A stretch of DNA of 53,842 bases from an uncultured Micromonospora sp. (GTDB taxonomy: Bacteria > Actinomycetota > Actinomycetes > Mycobacteriales > Micromonosporaceae): contig CALGAM010000227.1 of assembly GCA_937951935.1 (NCBI GenBank), positions 1-53,842 on the forward strand. The letters run 5' to 3'. Under the pieces are notes generated by a model. The model saw only the letters and a list, made by a program, of their open reading frames with translations, ran no database searches and had not been told where the DNA came from. The position numbers and the translations under genes were made by a program. Numbering within the stretch: the stretch's first letter is position 1; every line of letters starts with the position of its first letter. Below are positions 9,440-17,416 of this stretch, piece by piece.

Positions 9440-9518
9440 GCGCTTCCTCCGGTCCGCTGTGACGCTGTCGGGGCTCCCTCGGCTCCGCCGTCACCATGAC
9501 AGAACGGCGCGGTGGGCC

Positions 9519-9546
9519 GGCGGGCACCGGTACCCGGTGTGCCGCC
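9519..9546. terminator. Possible terminator hairpin after MatB-like gene
   Basis: An imperfect inverted repeat has core CACCGG/CCGGTG with flanking GGCGG/CCGCC arms. It lies about 120 bases past the stop of the MatB-like gene. There is no U-tract, as is usual in such genomes. Confidence 0.35.
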
Positions 9547-9666
9547 GACCACGCTACCCCGCGTCCTCCGCGCGGGTGTCGGTGGATCACCCGGTGGGTC
9601 CCGTCCCGGGCCGCCCCCGCCCCGGACCGCCCGGTCACCGTGCCCCTGGTCCGGTCGCCGCCCTGG

Positions 9667-11064
9667 TCAGGACAGCAGCAGGTGCTTCTGGACCTTTCCC
9701 ATGGCGTTGCGCGGCAGCGCGTCGACCAGGTGTACCCGGCGGGGCCGCTTGTGCCAGGAGAGACCGGTGGCGACGAAGTCGATCAGCTCCTGCGGGGTCA
9801 CACCGTCGCCGACGACGTACGCCACGATCTCCTGGCCAAGGTCGGGGTGGGGGGCGCCGACGACCGCCGCCTCCCGGACCCCGGGATGGCGCAGCAGCAT
9901 GTTCTCGACCTCCCCGGCACCGATGCGGAAGCCCCCGCTCTTGATCAGGTCGGTGCTGGCCCGGCCGACGATGCGGTGTTGTCCGTCCGGGCCGATGGTC
10001 GCCACGTCCCCCGTGCGGAACCAGCCGTCCGGGGTGTACGCGGCCGCGGTCGCCTCCGGCTGGCCCCGGTAGCCGGCGAACAGCGTCGGCCCCCGTACCT
10101 GCAGCTCACCGACGCTCTCGCCGTCCGCGGGCACGGGCCCGCCCGCCTCGTCGACGAGCCGGGTGGCGACGCCGCGCAGCGGCAGGCCCACGTGTCCCGG
10201 ACGGCGTTCCCCGTCGGCCCGGGTACTGACCGTGATGAGGGTCTCGGTCATGCCGTACCGCTCGATCGGCCGGTGTCCGGTCAGCTCGGACAGCCGTGTG
10301 AAGACGGGCACCGGCAGCGGCGCGCTCCCGGAGACCAGCAGCCGGGCGGAGCTCAGGGCGCGGGCCGCCGCGGGGTCGGCCGCGATCCGGGACCAGACCG
10401 TGGGCACACCGAACAGCAGCGTGCCGCCGGCCGCGGCGTACCGGTCCGGATGCGGTCGGCCGGTGTGCACCAGCCGGCACCCGATCCGCAGCGCGCCCAG
10501 GACGCCGAGCACCAGCCCGTGTACGTGGTACAGCGGCAGCCCGTGCACCAGGACGTCGTCCGGGCTCCAGGCCCACGCCTCCGCGAGGGCGTCCAGGTCG
10601 GACGCGATCGCGTCCCTGGTGAGCAGGACGCCCTTCGGTGCCCCGGTGGTGCCGCTGGTGTAGAGGATCAGTGCCGGCGCCGTGCCGGCGGGTTCGCCGA
10701 GACGGGCGTCGGGCGCGGGCGGGGCCGCCCTGATCGGCTCGACCGGCACCGGGACCGGGTGCGCCGGCGCGGTCTCGGCCAGCAGCAGCGCCGCCCCGGA
10801 GTCGGTGAGGATGTGGCGCAGCTCGACCGGTCCGGCGTCGGCCGGCACCGGCACCACCGGTACCCCGGCCAGCAGGCCGCCGACCACCGCGGTCACCGTC
10901 GACAGCGACGCGGTGGCGAGTACGGCGACCGCAGGGGCACCGGCGATCCGGGCCGCGACCGCCTCGGCGGCGTCCCGCACCTGTGTCCAGGAGGCCGCCT
11001 CGTCCCCGACCCGGACCGCGTCCGCGCGGTCCGGGAGCCCGCCGCCCAGTGCCGGCAGTAGCAT
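9667..11064 (-). CDS. Acyl-CoA synthetase, MatB-like (malonyl-/methylmalonyl-CoA synthetase)
   Basis: 465 aa. ANL-superfamily AMP-forming ligase: the phosphate-binding loop YTSGTTGAPKG is at 135-145, followed by ERYGMTET, WFRTGD, the hinge DLIKSGG and the C-terminal catalytic Lys region NAMGKVQK. Length and extended resemblance (GLPLYHVHGLVLG, LLFGVPT, ARLLVSGSA) match Streptomyces MatB, which makes malonyl-CoA or methylmalonyl-CoA from the diacid, ATP and CoA in the cytoplasm. Such enzymes supply extender units to polyketide synthesis. The start is ATG 11064 with GGGAGGG upstream; the frame also allows a start at 11112. No PKS gene lies in the window, so its pathway role is open. Confidence 0.88.
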   Translation of the reverse strand: MLLPALGGGLPDRADAVRVGDEAASWTQVRDAAEAVAARIAGAPAVAVLATASLSTVTAVVGGLLAGVPVVPVPADAGPVELRHILTDSGAALLLAETAPAHPVPVPVEPIRAAPPAPDARLGEPAGTAPALILYTSGTTGAPKGVLLTRDAIASDLDALAEAWAWSPDDVLVHGLPLYHVHGLVLGVLGALRIGCRLVHTGRPHPDRYAAAGGTLLFGVPTVWSRIAADPAAARALSSARLLVSGSAPLPVPVFTRLSELTGHRPIERYGMTETLITVSTRADGERRPGHVGLPLRGVATRLVDEAGGPVPADGESVGELQVRGPTLFAGYRGQPEATAAAYTPDGWFRTGDVATIGPDGQHRIVGRASTDLIKSGGFRIGAGEVENMLLRHPGVREAAVVGAPHPDLGQEIVAYVVGDGVTPQELIDFVATGLSWHKRPRRVHLVDALPRNAMGKVQKHLLLS

Positions 11065-11220
11065 GAGCCCTCCCGATCGGCGATTCTCGCCCCGTTCCGT
11101 CCCGAAAAGCATCCCGCCGCCCGGCCCTCGGTGGGGTGGGGCGTCGCCCGTACCGAGTCTGCCCGAGGCGGCCCGGTACCCGCACCGGCGCCCGCGCGGG
11201 CCCCGCCGCCGCGTCGCCGC

Positions 11221-11245
11221 CGGATGCCGCGGTCCGCGGGATCCG
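11221..11245. terminator. Probable terminator after nucleosidase gene
   Basis: Two 12-base arms, with one mismatch, flank a single base (CGGATGCCGCGG / CCGCGGGATCCG). They lie 24 bases past the nucleosidase stop, in the right position for transcription termination. Confidence 0.5.
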
Positions 11246-11268
11246 TTCGTGGACCCCGTCCCGAGGGG

Positions 11269-11838
11269 TCAGAGTCGGGTGCGTACCCATTCGGCGAGGG
11301 CGCGGGCGCAGTCGTCGACCGACTCCCGCCAGGTCCGCGCCGCACCGTCTCCGGCGTCGTCACTGACCTGCTTGACCAGACGGACCGGCACCCCGAACAT
11401 CCGTGCCGTCGACGCCACCGCGTACCCCTCCATGTCGACCAGCTCAGCCCGGGCGGCAAGCCGGGCCCGAGCCGTCGCCTCGGCGACGAACTGGTCGCCG
11501 GTGGCCAGCACCGGACCGTCGCCGCCCAGCGTCAGCGGCGCCCCGACGGTCAGGCCGGTCAACTCCCGGAGCAGGTCGGTGTCCAGGTCGTGCTGGATGA
11601 CCCGGCTCACCTCGTAGGTCCCGGTCAGGCCCGGTCGCAGGGCTCCGGCGGTCCCGAGGTTGACCACGACCGACGGCAGGGGTCCCCGGGCCAGCGTCGC
11701 CGCGAGTGCGCTCGCGGCGTTGACCTTCCCCATGCCGGTGATCAGTATCGGCAGGCTCCCGTCGAGATGGGCCGCCTCCTCGGCGAGCGCGACGACGAGC
11801 AGGGGCCGGTCCGGTGCGAGCACTCCCTGGAGATCCAC
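11269..11838 (-). CDS. Phosphorylase-superfamily nucleosidase (MTA/SAH nucleosidase-like)
   Basis: 189 aa from GTG 11838. Features of the PNP/UDP phosphorylase fold are ITGMGKVNAA near residue 35, the NLGTAGAL strand that lines the ribose/phosphate site, and the VDMEGYAVA motif whose Glu binds the ribose. ITGMGKVNAA resembles 5'-methylthioadenosine/S-adenosylhomocysteine nucleosidases, which split the N-glycosidic bond in the cytoplasm. The protein is shorter than typical MTAN (about 230 aa), mainly at the N terminus, so the exact nucleoside is uncertain. TACCAT at 11845-11850, six bases before the GTG, suggests a leaderless transcript. It lies downstream of the TetR gene on the same strand, but its own promoter argues for separate expression. 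Confidence 0.82.
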   Translation of the reverse strand: MDLQGVLAPDRPLLVVALAEEAAHLDGSLPILITGMGKVNAASALAATLARGPLPSVVVNLGTAGALRPGLTGTYEVSRVIQHDLDTDLLRELTGLTVGAPLTLGGDGPVLATGDQFVAEATARARLAARAELVDMEGYAVASTARMFGVPVRLVKQVSDDAGDGAARTWRESVDDCARALAEWVRTRL

Positions 11839-11844
11839 AGGTGG

Positions 11845-11850
11845 ATGGTA
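11845..11850 (-). promoter_or_regulatory. Leaderless -10 element of nucleosidase gene
   Basis: TACCAT on the minus strand, six bases (CCACCT), then the GTG start. No Shine-Dalgarno sequence is present. Confidence 0.45.
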
Positions 11851-11967
11851 GCCAGCGCCTCGCCGCGGTCGGTGTCGCCGCCGGTCGATGCCCCGGCGAC
11901 GGCGCGTTCGCGCTCGCCGGGGGTCGGTGTTCCCTGCCGCCGGTCGGCGCGCCGGGTGGCCTGGGGG

Positions 11968-12594
11968 TCATGCCTCGCCGACGATCGGGGCGAGGTAGCC
12001 GCGGAGCACCTTCTTCAGCTCGCGTACCTCGGCCGCCCGCTCGACGTCGGTCGGCGCGGCCGTGATCAGCGGCGTCATGGCCTGGAAGATCTGGATCAGC
12101 ACCCGGGCGCTGCGGGTCCGCTCGGCGGCGGACAGTGCCGGCGCACGGGCGGCGAGGACCGCCTCGACCCGACCGAGCAGCGCGGCCTGGATCGGCTGGG
12201 CCGCCCGAGCCAGGCCGGCCGGCATGTCCGGGCGGGCGAAGAGCGCCTTGAAGCCGGGGTTGGCGACGTTGAAGGCCACGATCGGGTCGACCACCCGGTC
12301 GATCAGGACGTCGAGGTCGACCGCGACGAGGTCGGTGGACTCGAACGCCGCCCGGTGCGCCGCCGCCAGGTCGGTGACGAACCGGTCGGCGAGGCCCTGG
12401 GCGATGGCCTCCTTGTTCGGAAAGAACTGGTAGAGCGATCCGGGTGAGATGCCGGCCTCGGCGGCGATGGCGTTCGTGGTGGCCTTCTCGTAGCCGATCC
12501 GGGCGAACACCCGGGCGGCGGCGTCCAGGATCTGGGCCATCCGCCGCTCGCCCCGCGCCTGCCGACGGGTCCGCTGAGCCGGTTCGTCGGGCAC
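11968..12594 (-). CDS. TetR family repressor of the divergent MmpL exporter
   Basis: 208 aa from GTG 12594, with AGGGAGGGTGG upstream. The N-terminal TetR helix-turn-helix is clear (TTNAIAAEAGISPGSLYQFF). The C-terminal ligand-binding and dimer domain is all helical. The gene is divergent from the MmpL gene, and the 98-base gap holds two matching inverted repeats. I infer that it represses both itself and the exporter until a ligand, perhaps the exporter's substrate, binds. Confidence 0.92.
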   Translation of the reverse strand: MPDEPAQRTRRQARGERRMAQILDAAARVFARIGYEKATTNAIAAEAGISPGSLYQFFPNKEAIAQGLADRFVTDLAAAHRAAFESTDLVAVDLDVLIDRVVDPIVAFNVANPGFKALFARPDMPAGLARAAQPIQAALLGRVEAVLAARAPALSAAERTRSARVLIQIFQAMTPLITAAPTDVERAAEVRELKKVLRGYLAPIVGEA

Positions 12595-12615
12595 GTTCCA
12601 CCCTCCCTGGCAAAC

Positions 12616-12631
12616 ACGAGCTTTTGCTCGT
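12616..12631. promoter_or_regulatory. TetR operator 1
   Basis: ACGAGCTTTTGCTCGT is a perfect inverted repeat with six-base arms. It is the copy nearer the TetR gene. AAAC precedes it, as at operator 2, and the centres are 36 bases apart. Confidence 0.75.
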
Positions 12632-12651
12632 ATTCTTGCCGCCGTCGAAAC

Positions 12652-12667
12652 ACGAGTCCTCGCTCGT
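12652..12667. promoter_or_regulatory. TetR operator 2 overlapping the MmpL promoter
   Basis: ACGAGTCCTCGCTCGT has the same half-sites, ACGAG and CTCGT, with the same 16-base length as operator 1. Its last base is the first base of a -10-like TAAACT (12667-12672). Bound repressor would therefore block the MmpL promoter. Confidence 0.75.
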
Positions 12668-12692
12668 AAACTACACCGTGCCTGGGGGGTCG

Positions 12693-14888
12693 ATGCTCGC
12701 GCACGTCGTCACACGCCGACCGGGATGGGTCGTCACCGTCGGTCTGCTGATCACCCTGCTCGCCGGCCTCGTCGGTGCCGGCACCATCGGTGCGCTCTCG
12801 CTCAACCGGTTCGAGGCGCCGGGGTCGGAGTCGCTGCGCGCCCGCGACATCCTGGCCCGCCAGTTCCACACCGGACCACCGAACGTGGCGCTCCTGGTCA
12901 CCGCGGTACGGGGCACGGTGGACGGTGCCGAGGTGGCCGCGGCCGGGACCGCGCTCACCCGCGAACTGGCCGCGGTGCCCGGCGTCGGCGACGCCTGGTC
13001 CTACTGGGACCGGGGTGGCCCGGCCAGCCTGCGCAGCGAGGACGGTCGGCAGGCGCTGGTGCTGGCCTGGGTACCGGGCGACGCCAACCACGTACGCCGG
13101 GAGGTCCTGCCCGACCTGGTGTCCCGGTTCAGCCGTACCGACACCGTGGTCAGCGTCCGGGTCGGCGGCAGCGACGAGGTCTTCCGGAACGTCATGGAGC
13201 AGGCCCGTCGCGACTTCGTCCGGGCCGAACTCGTCGTCGTCCCCCTGGTGCTGCTCCTGCTCTGGTGGGTGTACCGGCGACTCACCGCCGCGTTGGTCAC
13301 CCTGGGCGTCGGTGTCTTCGCCGTCCTCGGCTCGCTGGCCGTCCTGCGCGGCGTGGTCGCCGTCACCGACGTCTCCACCTTCGCCTCGAACGTCGTGCTC
13401 GTGCTCGGGATCGGGCTCGGCGTCGACTACGGGCTCTTCGTCATCTTCCGGTTCCGTGAGGAACTGCGGCGGGGCCGGCCGGTGCCGGACGCGGTTCACC
13501 AGACCCTCCGCCACGCGGGCCGGACGGTGGTGTTCAGCGGTGTCACCGTCGCGGCCGGGTTGGCGGTCCTGTTCGCCTTCCCGTTCCCGTTCCTGAACTC
13601 CTTCGCCTACGCCGGCATCGCCGTGGTGCTCACCGCCGTCGTCGGCGCGACCGTGCTGCTGCCGGCCGCCCTGGCGCTACTCGGCCACCGGGTCGCCCGG
13701 CCCGGGTCGGTCCCGCCCGCGAGCGAGAATCTCTGGTACGCCACCACCGCCCGGGTCATGCGCCGCCCGCTCCTGTTCGGTGGCGCGGCGCTGGCGATCC
13801 TGCTGCTGCTCGGCTCCCCCTTCCTCGCGGTACGGTTCGGGCTCCCCGACGACCGGGTGCTGCCCTCCTCGGCCCCGGTCCGCCAGATGTACGACGAGAT
13901 CCGCGCCGGGTTCTCGGCCGAGGAGTCCGACGCGATCCAGATCGTGGCACCGGACGGCGACGCGACCCGGGTCGCTCCGTACGCCGCCGCGCTGTCCCGG
14001 ATCGCCGGCGTGGTCCGGGTCGACTCCGCGGCCGGCTCGTACGTCGCCGGTCGGCCCGTACCGGCGCCGACCGGCCTCGACCTCGGCGGGAACGGGACCT
14101 GGCTGTCGGTCGTGCCCTCCGCACAGCGGCTGGCGGACGACCCGATCGGACTGGTCGAGGAGGTCCGGGCGGTACCGGCCCCCTTCGACGTGCTGGTCGG
14201 GGGATACCCCGCCGAACTGGCCGACTACCGCGCCGGGGTCACCGCCCGGCTGCCGCTGGTCGCCGGCCTCATCGTGCTGGTGACCCTCGTGGTGCTGTTC
14301 CTGATGACCGGCAGCGTGGTGGCCCCGCTGAAGGCGTCGGTGCTGAACATGCTGAGCCTGACGGTCATGTTCGGCGTCCTGGTCTTCGTCTTCCAGCAGG
14401 GCAACCTCGCCGGGCTGCTCGGCTTCACCCCCACCGGCACGATCGAGCCGAGCATCCCGATCCTCATGTTCTGCGTCGCCTACGGGTTGTCGATGGACTA
14501 CGAGGTGTTCCTGCTCGCCAGGATCAAGGAGGAGTACGACCGCACCGGCGACCCCACCGGATCGGTGCCGCGCGGCATCGCCCGCAGCGCTCCCCTGGTC
14601 ACCGCGGCCGCCGTCATCCTCGCGGCCTCGTTCGCCACCTACGCCACCGGACGGGTGGTCTTCCTCCAGCAGCTCGGCATCGGGACGGCACTGGCCATCG
14701 TCGTGGACGCGACCCTGATCCGTGGGGTGCTGGTGCCGGCGTTCATGCGGCTGGCGGGCCACGCCAACTGGTGGGCACCGGGGCCGCTGCGACGGCTGCA
14801 CCGGCGGATCGGCCTCGCCGAACACGTCCCGGCGCGGTCCGCCCCCAGCCCGGCGGGGCGGGTGCCGGAGCCGGAGAGGGTGCCGTGA
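12693..14888 (+). CDS. MMPL family RND-type exporter
   Basis: 731 aa. Two MMPL halves each have one N-terminal membrane helix, a periplasmic-side domain, and a bundle of five helices. The hallmark motifs VDYGLFVIFRFREE (first half) and LSMDYEVFLLARIKEEY (second half) carry the buried acidic residues used for proton coupling. The family exports lipids, glycolipids or drugs across the cytoplasmic membrane. ATG 12693 is preceded by GGGGGG at a good distance; the open frame continues upstream, but that part overlaps the operators and the TetR gene. Regulation by the divergent TetR is strongly suggested by the operators. The substrate is unknown. Confidence 0.93.
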   Translation: MLAHVVTRRPGWVVTVGLLITLLAGLVGAGTIGALSLNRFEAPGSESLRARDILARQFHTGPPNVALLVTAVRGTVDGAEVAAAGTALTRELAAVPGVGDAWSYWDRGGPASLRSEDGRQALVLAWVPGDANHVRREVLPDLVSRFSRTDTVVSVRVGGSDEVFRNVMEQARRDFVRAELVVVPLVLLLLWWVYRRLTAALVTLGVGVFAVLGSLAVLRGVVAVTDVSTFASNVVLVLGIGLGVDYGLFVIFRFREELRRGRPVPDAVHQTLRHAGRTVVFSGVTVAAGLAVLFAFPFPFLNSFAYAGIAVVLTAVVGATVLLPAALALLGHRVARPGSVPPASENLWYATTARVMRRPLLFGGAALAILLLLGSPFLAVRFGLPDDRVLPSSAPVRQMYDEIRAGFSAEESDAIQIVAPDGDATRVAPYAAALSRIAGVVRVDSAAGSYVAGRPVPAPTGLDLGGNGTWLSVVPSAQRLADDPIGLVEEVRAVPAPFDVLVGGYPAELADYRAGVTARLPLVAGLIVLVTLVVLFLMTGSVVAPLKASVLNMLSLTVMFGVLVFVFQQGNLAGLLGFTPTGTIEPSIPILMFCVAYGLSMDYEVFLLARIKEEYDRTGDPTGSVPRGIARSAPLVTAAAVILAASFATYATGRVVFLQQLGIGTALAIVVDATLIRGVLVPAFMRLAGHANWWAPGPLRRLHRRIGLAEHVPARSAPSPAGRVPEPERVP

Positions 14889-14942
14889 CGACGGGGCCGC
14901 CGCGGGCGGGACGGACTGGAAACCCTTCCTATCCCCGGCGGG

Positions 14943-15983
14943 GTGGACCAACGGAACCCGGTGGGGCGGCTGTCCCGGATCCGTGGCTGTGTTCTCGGGC
15001 TCGTCCTCGGCGACGCGCTGGGGGCGACCCGCGGAACGGTTCCGGCGAGCGGAACCCTGCCGGCGACGAGCGCCGGCCAACTCGCCTGCTTCACCGTCGA
15101 GGGCCTCATCCGGGCCAGCGTGCGGAGCCACCACAAGGGCATCTGCCATCCGCCCAGCGTGGTCTGGCACGCCTACCACCGCTGGGCGGCGCTGCGGGGC
15201 GTGCCCGGCGTCCGACGCTGGCAGGACGACGGTTGGCCGGACGGCTGGCTCGCCCGGGTTCCCGTGCTCGGCGCGGGACGCGGCCCGGCACCGGCCACGG
15301 TGGCGGCGCTGCGGGACGGCCGGCAGGGCAGCGTCGACGACCCGGTCGGCAGCAGTGTCGGGGCACACGGACTGACCCGTAGCCTGCCGGCGGCGCTCTG
15401 CCCCGACTGGGGACCGGCGCCGGGCCGCCTCGCCGCCGAGGTGGCGGCGTTGACCCACGGACCGGAGGCGATCGAGGCGGCCGAAATCGCCGCCGCGACC
15501 GTCCACCGTCTCGACCGCTGCGGCGACGTCGCCACGGCGGTGGACCACGTGCTCGCCGAGCGACCGACGAGGCCGGCGTCGGCGGTTGCCGGGGCGCCGC
15601 GGGACGCGCTGACGGCGGCGCGGGCCCGCCCGGGTCAGCACGCGAACTGGTGGATCGCCCCGGACGAGCGGGCGGTGTCCGCGCTGGCCGGAGCCGTCTA
15701 CGTGATCGCCCCCATGCCGGGGCGGCACCGGGTCACCGAGGCGCTGCTGTTCGCCGCCGGGGCTGGCGACGGCGGCCACACCGCCACGGTGACCGGCGCC
15801 CTCGTCGGTGCCGCGTACGGCGTCGACGCCCTTCCGGTCGGTCTGCTCTCCCGGTTGGAGCTGGCCTGGGTCGCCGACACCCTGGCCCGGGACCTGGCTG
15901 CCGAGTGGCTCGGCGGACCACCGGGCTGCGGGTGCGCGGCCGGGAAGGCGTCACACCGGTGGGACCGCTACCCGGGTTGGTGA
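14943..15983 (+). CDS. ADP-ribosylglycohydrolase family protein lacking the metal-binding Asp residues
   Basis: 346 aa from GTG 14943, 54 bases after the MmpL stop and possibly co-transcribed with it. The fold signature GLVLGDALGA is intact near residue 20. The position that should read (S/T)DDT reads SAGQLACF, and the C-terminal DxD(T/S) motif reads GDGGHTATVTGAL. Active ARH/DraG enzymes use those Asp residues to hold two Mg2+ ions and release ADP-ribose from proteins or DNA. I infer a pseudoenzyme or a changed activity, perhaps ADP-ribose binding. The loop with HHKGICHPPSVVWHAYHRW is well formed, so the gene is not simply decaying. Confidence 0.82.
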   Translation: MDQRNPVGRLSRIRGCVLGLVLGDALGATRGTVPASGTLPATSAGQLACFTVEGLIRASVRSHHKGICHPPSVVWHAYHRWAALRGVPGVRRWQDDGWPDGWLARVPVLGAGRGPAPATVAALRDGRQGSVDDPVGSSVGAHGLTRSLPAALCPDWGPAPGRLAAEVAALTHGPEAIEAAEIAAATVHRLDRCGDVATAVDHVLAERPTRPASAVAGAPRDALTAARARPGQHANWWIAPDERAVSALAGAVYVIAPMPGRHRVTEALLFAAGAGDGGHTATVTGALVGAAYGVDALPVGLLSRLELAWVADTLARDLAAEWLGGPPGCGCAAGKASHRWDRYPGW

Positions 15984-16159
15984 CCGCCGGCACCGACCGG
16001 CCGGCCGTCGACCCGATCCTCACGCCGCCCCTCGCGGTCCGTCGCGTGCCCGGCAGCGCTCCGTCGCGGCGCGTCACCCCCGCCCGGCGCGGAACGGCGC
16101 ACGTTCACCGCGCGAACCGGTGACCACCGTGCGCGCCCGCCGTCGCCGGGTATTCAATT

Positions 16160-16177
16160 GATAGATCCACATCTATC
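16160..16177. promoter_or_regulatory. Inverted repeat upstream of CE3 esterase (candidate operator)
   Basis: GATAGAT-CCAC-ATCTATC is a perfect repeat with seven-base arms. It sits in an AT-rich patch (16151-16182) that is striking in this GC-rich DNA, and ends 18 bases before the esterase ATG. It could be the operator of a substrate-responsive repressor, or a leader hairpin. Confidence 0.55.
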
Positions 16178-16195
16178 TGTAGGAAGGGGTGACCA

Positions 16196-17284
16196 ATGAG
16201 GCCGACCCTACGTCGATCCGCCGGGCTCCTGGCGGCGACGCTGCTGGCGGCGCTGGCCGCCGTCACGTACACCGCCACCCGGGTGGAGGCGGCCACGGCG
16301 GTCCGGGTCATGCCACTCGGCGACTCGATCACCGACGGCTTCAACGTCCCCGGTGGCTACCGGATCGACCTGTGGCAGAAGGTGGTGGCCGACGGCTACA
16401 CGATCGACTTCGTCGGCTCCCAGGCCAACGGCCCGGCCAGCCTCGGCGACCGGGACCACGAGGGCCACTCCGGCTGGCGGATCGACCAGATCGACGCCAA
16501 CATCGTCGGCTGGCTGAACACCTACCGGCCCAAGACGATCCTGCTGCACATCGGTACCAACGACATCACCCAGAACCGCGACCTGCCGAACGCCCCGAAC
16601 CGACTGGCCGCGCTGATCGACCGGATCACCACGACGGCGCCGGAGGCCAAACTCTTCGTGGCCACCATCATCCCGATACCGTTCGCGGACGCCCAGGTAC
16701 GGAGTTTCAACGCGGCGATACCGCAGATCGTGCGCACCCGGGCCGCCGCCGGCCGACAGGTGTACCTGGTCGACATGTACTCCGCCCTCACCGCCGCGGA
16801 CCTGGCCGACGGCGTCCATCCGAACGCGACCGGCTACAGCAAGATGGCCGCGACCTGGTACGACGCCCTCCGGGCCGTGCCGGGGAGCCTGACCGAGGAA
16901 CCCTCGCCGGGCCCGACGAGTACCCTCCCGACCACGCCACCGACCTGGGGTCCCACGGACCCGCCACCGACCACGCCGACCACGCAACCGCCCGGCGGCT
17001 GCACCGCCACGGTGTCGGTGAACGCCTGGCCCGGTGGCTTCGTCGCCACCGTGCGGGTGACCGCCGGTCCGTCCGGAACCACCGGGTGGGCCGTCGACCT
17101 GACCCTGCCCACCGGGGCGACGATCACGAACGTCTGGAACGCCAGCCCCAGCGGAAACTCCGGCGCCGTCCGCTTCACGAACGTGAGCTACAACGGCCAG
17201 CTCGCCGCCGGACAGTCGACGGAGTTCGGCTTCCAGGCCGTCGGCACCGACGCCGGCATGACACCGACCTGCGCCGCCACCTGA
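16196..17284 (+). CDS. Secreted SGNH acetylxylan esterase (CE3-like) with C-terminal CBM2
   Basis: 362 aa. The signal peptide (1-32) ends near VEAATA. The SGNH hydrolase domain has nucleophile Ser44 in MPLGDSITDG, the GHSGW block (90-94), GTND (120-123, oxyanion Asn) and DGVHPN (205-210, catalytic Asp and His). A Pro/Thr linker (about 235-268) leads to a family 2 carbohydrate-binding module (269-362) with Cys near both ends and conserved Trp. The GHSGW-containing layout fits CE3 enzymes, which remove acetyl groups from xylan outside the cell; CBM2 would hold it on cellulose or xylan. AGGAAGGGGTGA precedes the ATG. The inverted repeat upstream suggests regulated expression. Confidence 0.9.
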   Translation: MRPTLRRSAGLLAATLLAALAAVTYTATRVEAATAVRVMPLGDSITDGFNVPGGYRIDLWQKVVADGYTIDFVGSQANGPASLGDRDHEGHSGWRIDQIDANIVGWLNTYRPKTILLHIGTNDITQNRDLPNAPNRLAALIDRITTTAPEAKLFVATIIPIPFADAQVRSFNAAIPQIVRTRAAAGRQVYLVDMYSALTAADLADGVHPNATGYSKMAATWYDALRAVPGSLTEEPSPGPTSTLPTTPPTWGPTDPPPTTPTTQPPGGCTATVSVNAWPGGFVATVRVTAGPSGTTGWAVDLTLPTGATITNVWNASPSGNSGAVRFTNVSYNGQLAAGQSTEFGFQAVGTDAGMTPTCAAT

Positions 17285-17296
17285 CACCGGCCGGCT

Positions 17297-17328
17297 CCAC
17301 CGGCCGGTCGCCGGCGACCGGCCGGTGG
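17297..17328. terminator. Bidirectional terminator between CE3 esterase and ABC operon
   Basis: A perfect palindrome with 16-base arms and no spacer lies between two convergent genes, 12 bases past the esterase stop and 89 bases past the ABC ATPase stop. Either transcript would form a long hairpin, with a few central bases open as loop. Confidence 0.7.
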
Positions 17329-17416
17329 GGTGTCGGCGGGATGCGGGCCCACGCGGCGGTCCGACTCCGGGACGACCCGGGCCCGCAGCCAGCCGGCCAC
17401 CCGTCGGCGTCCCCGG

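Noticed and set aside
4226..9499. A 1757-codon open frame on the plus strand
   Set aside because: It is antisense to the SARP and radical SAM genes. Its protein is Arg/Gly/Pro-rich with no domain, as expected of a shadow frame in GC-rich DNA.
12678..12680. GTG as start of the MmpL exporter
   Set aside because: It lies five bases from the -10 element with no ribosome site, while ATG 12693 has GGGGGG at the right distance.
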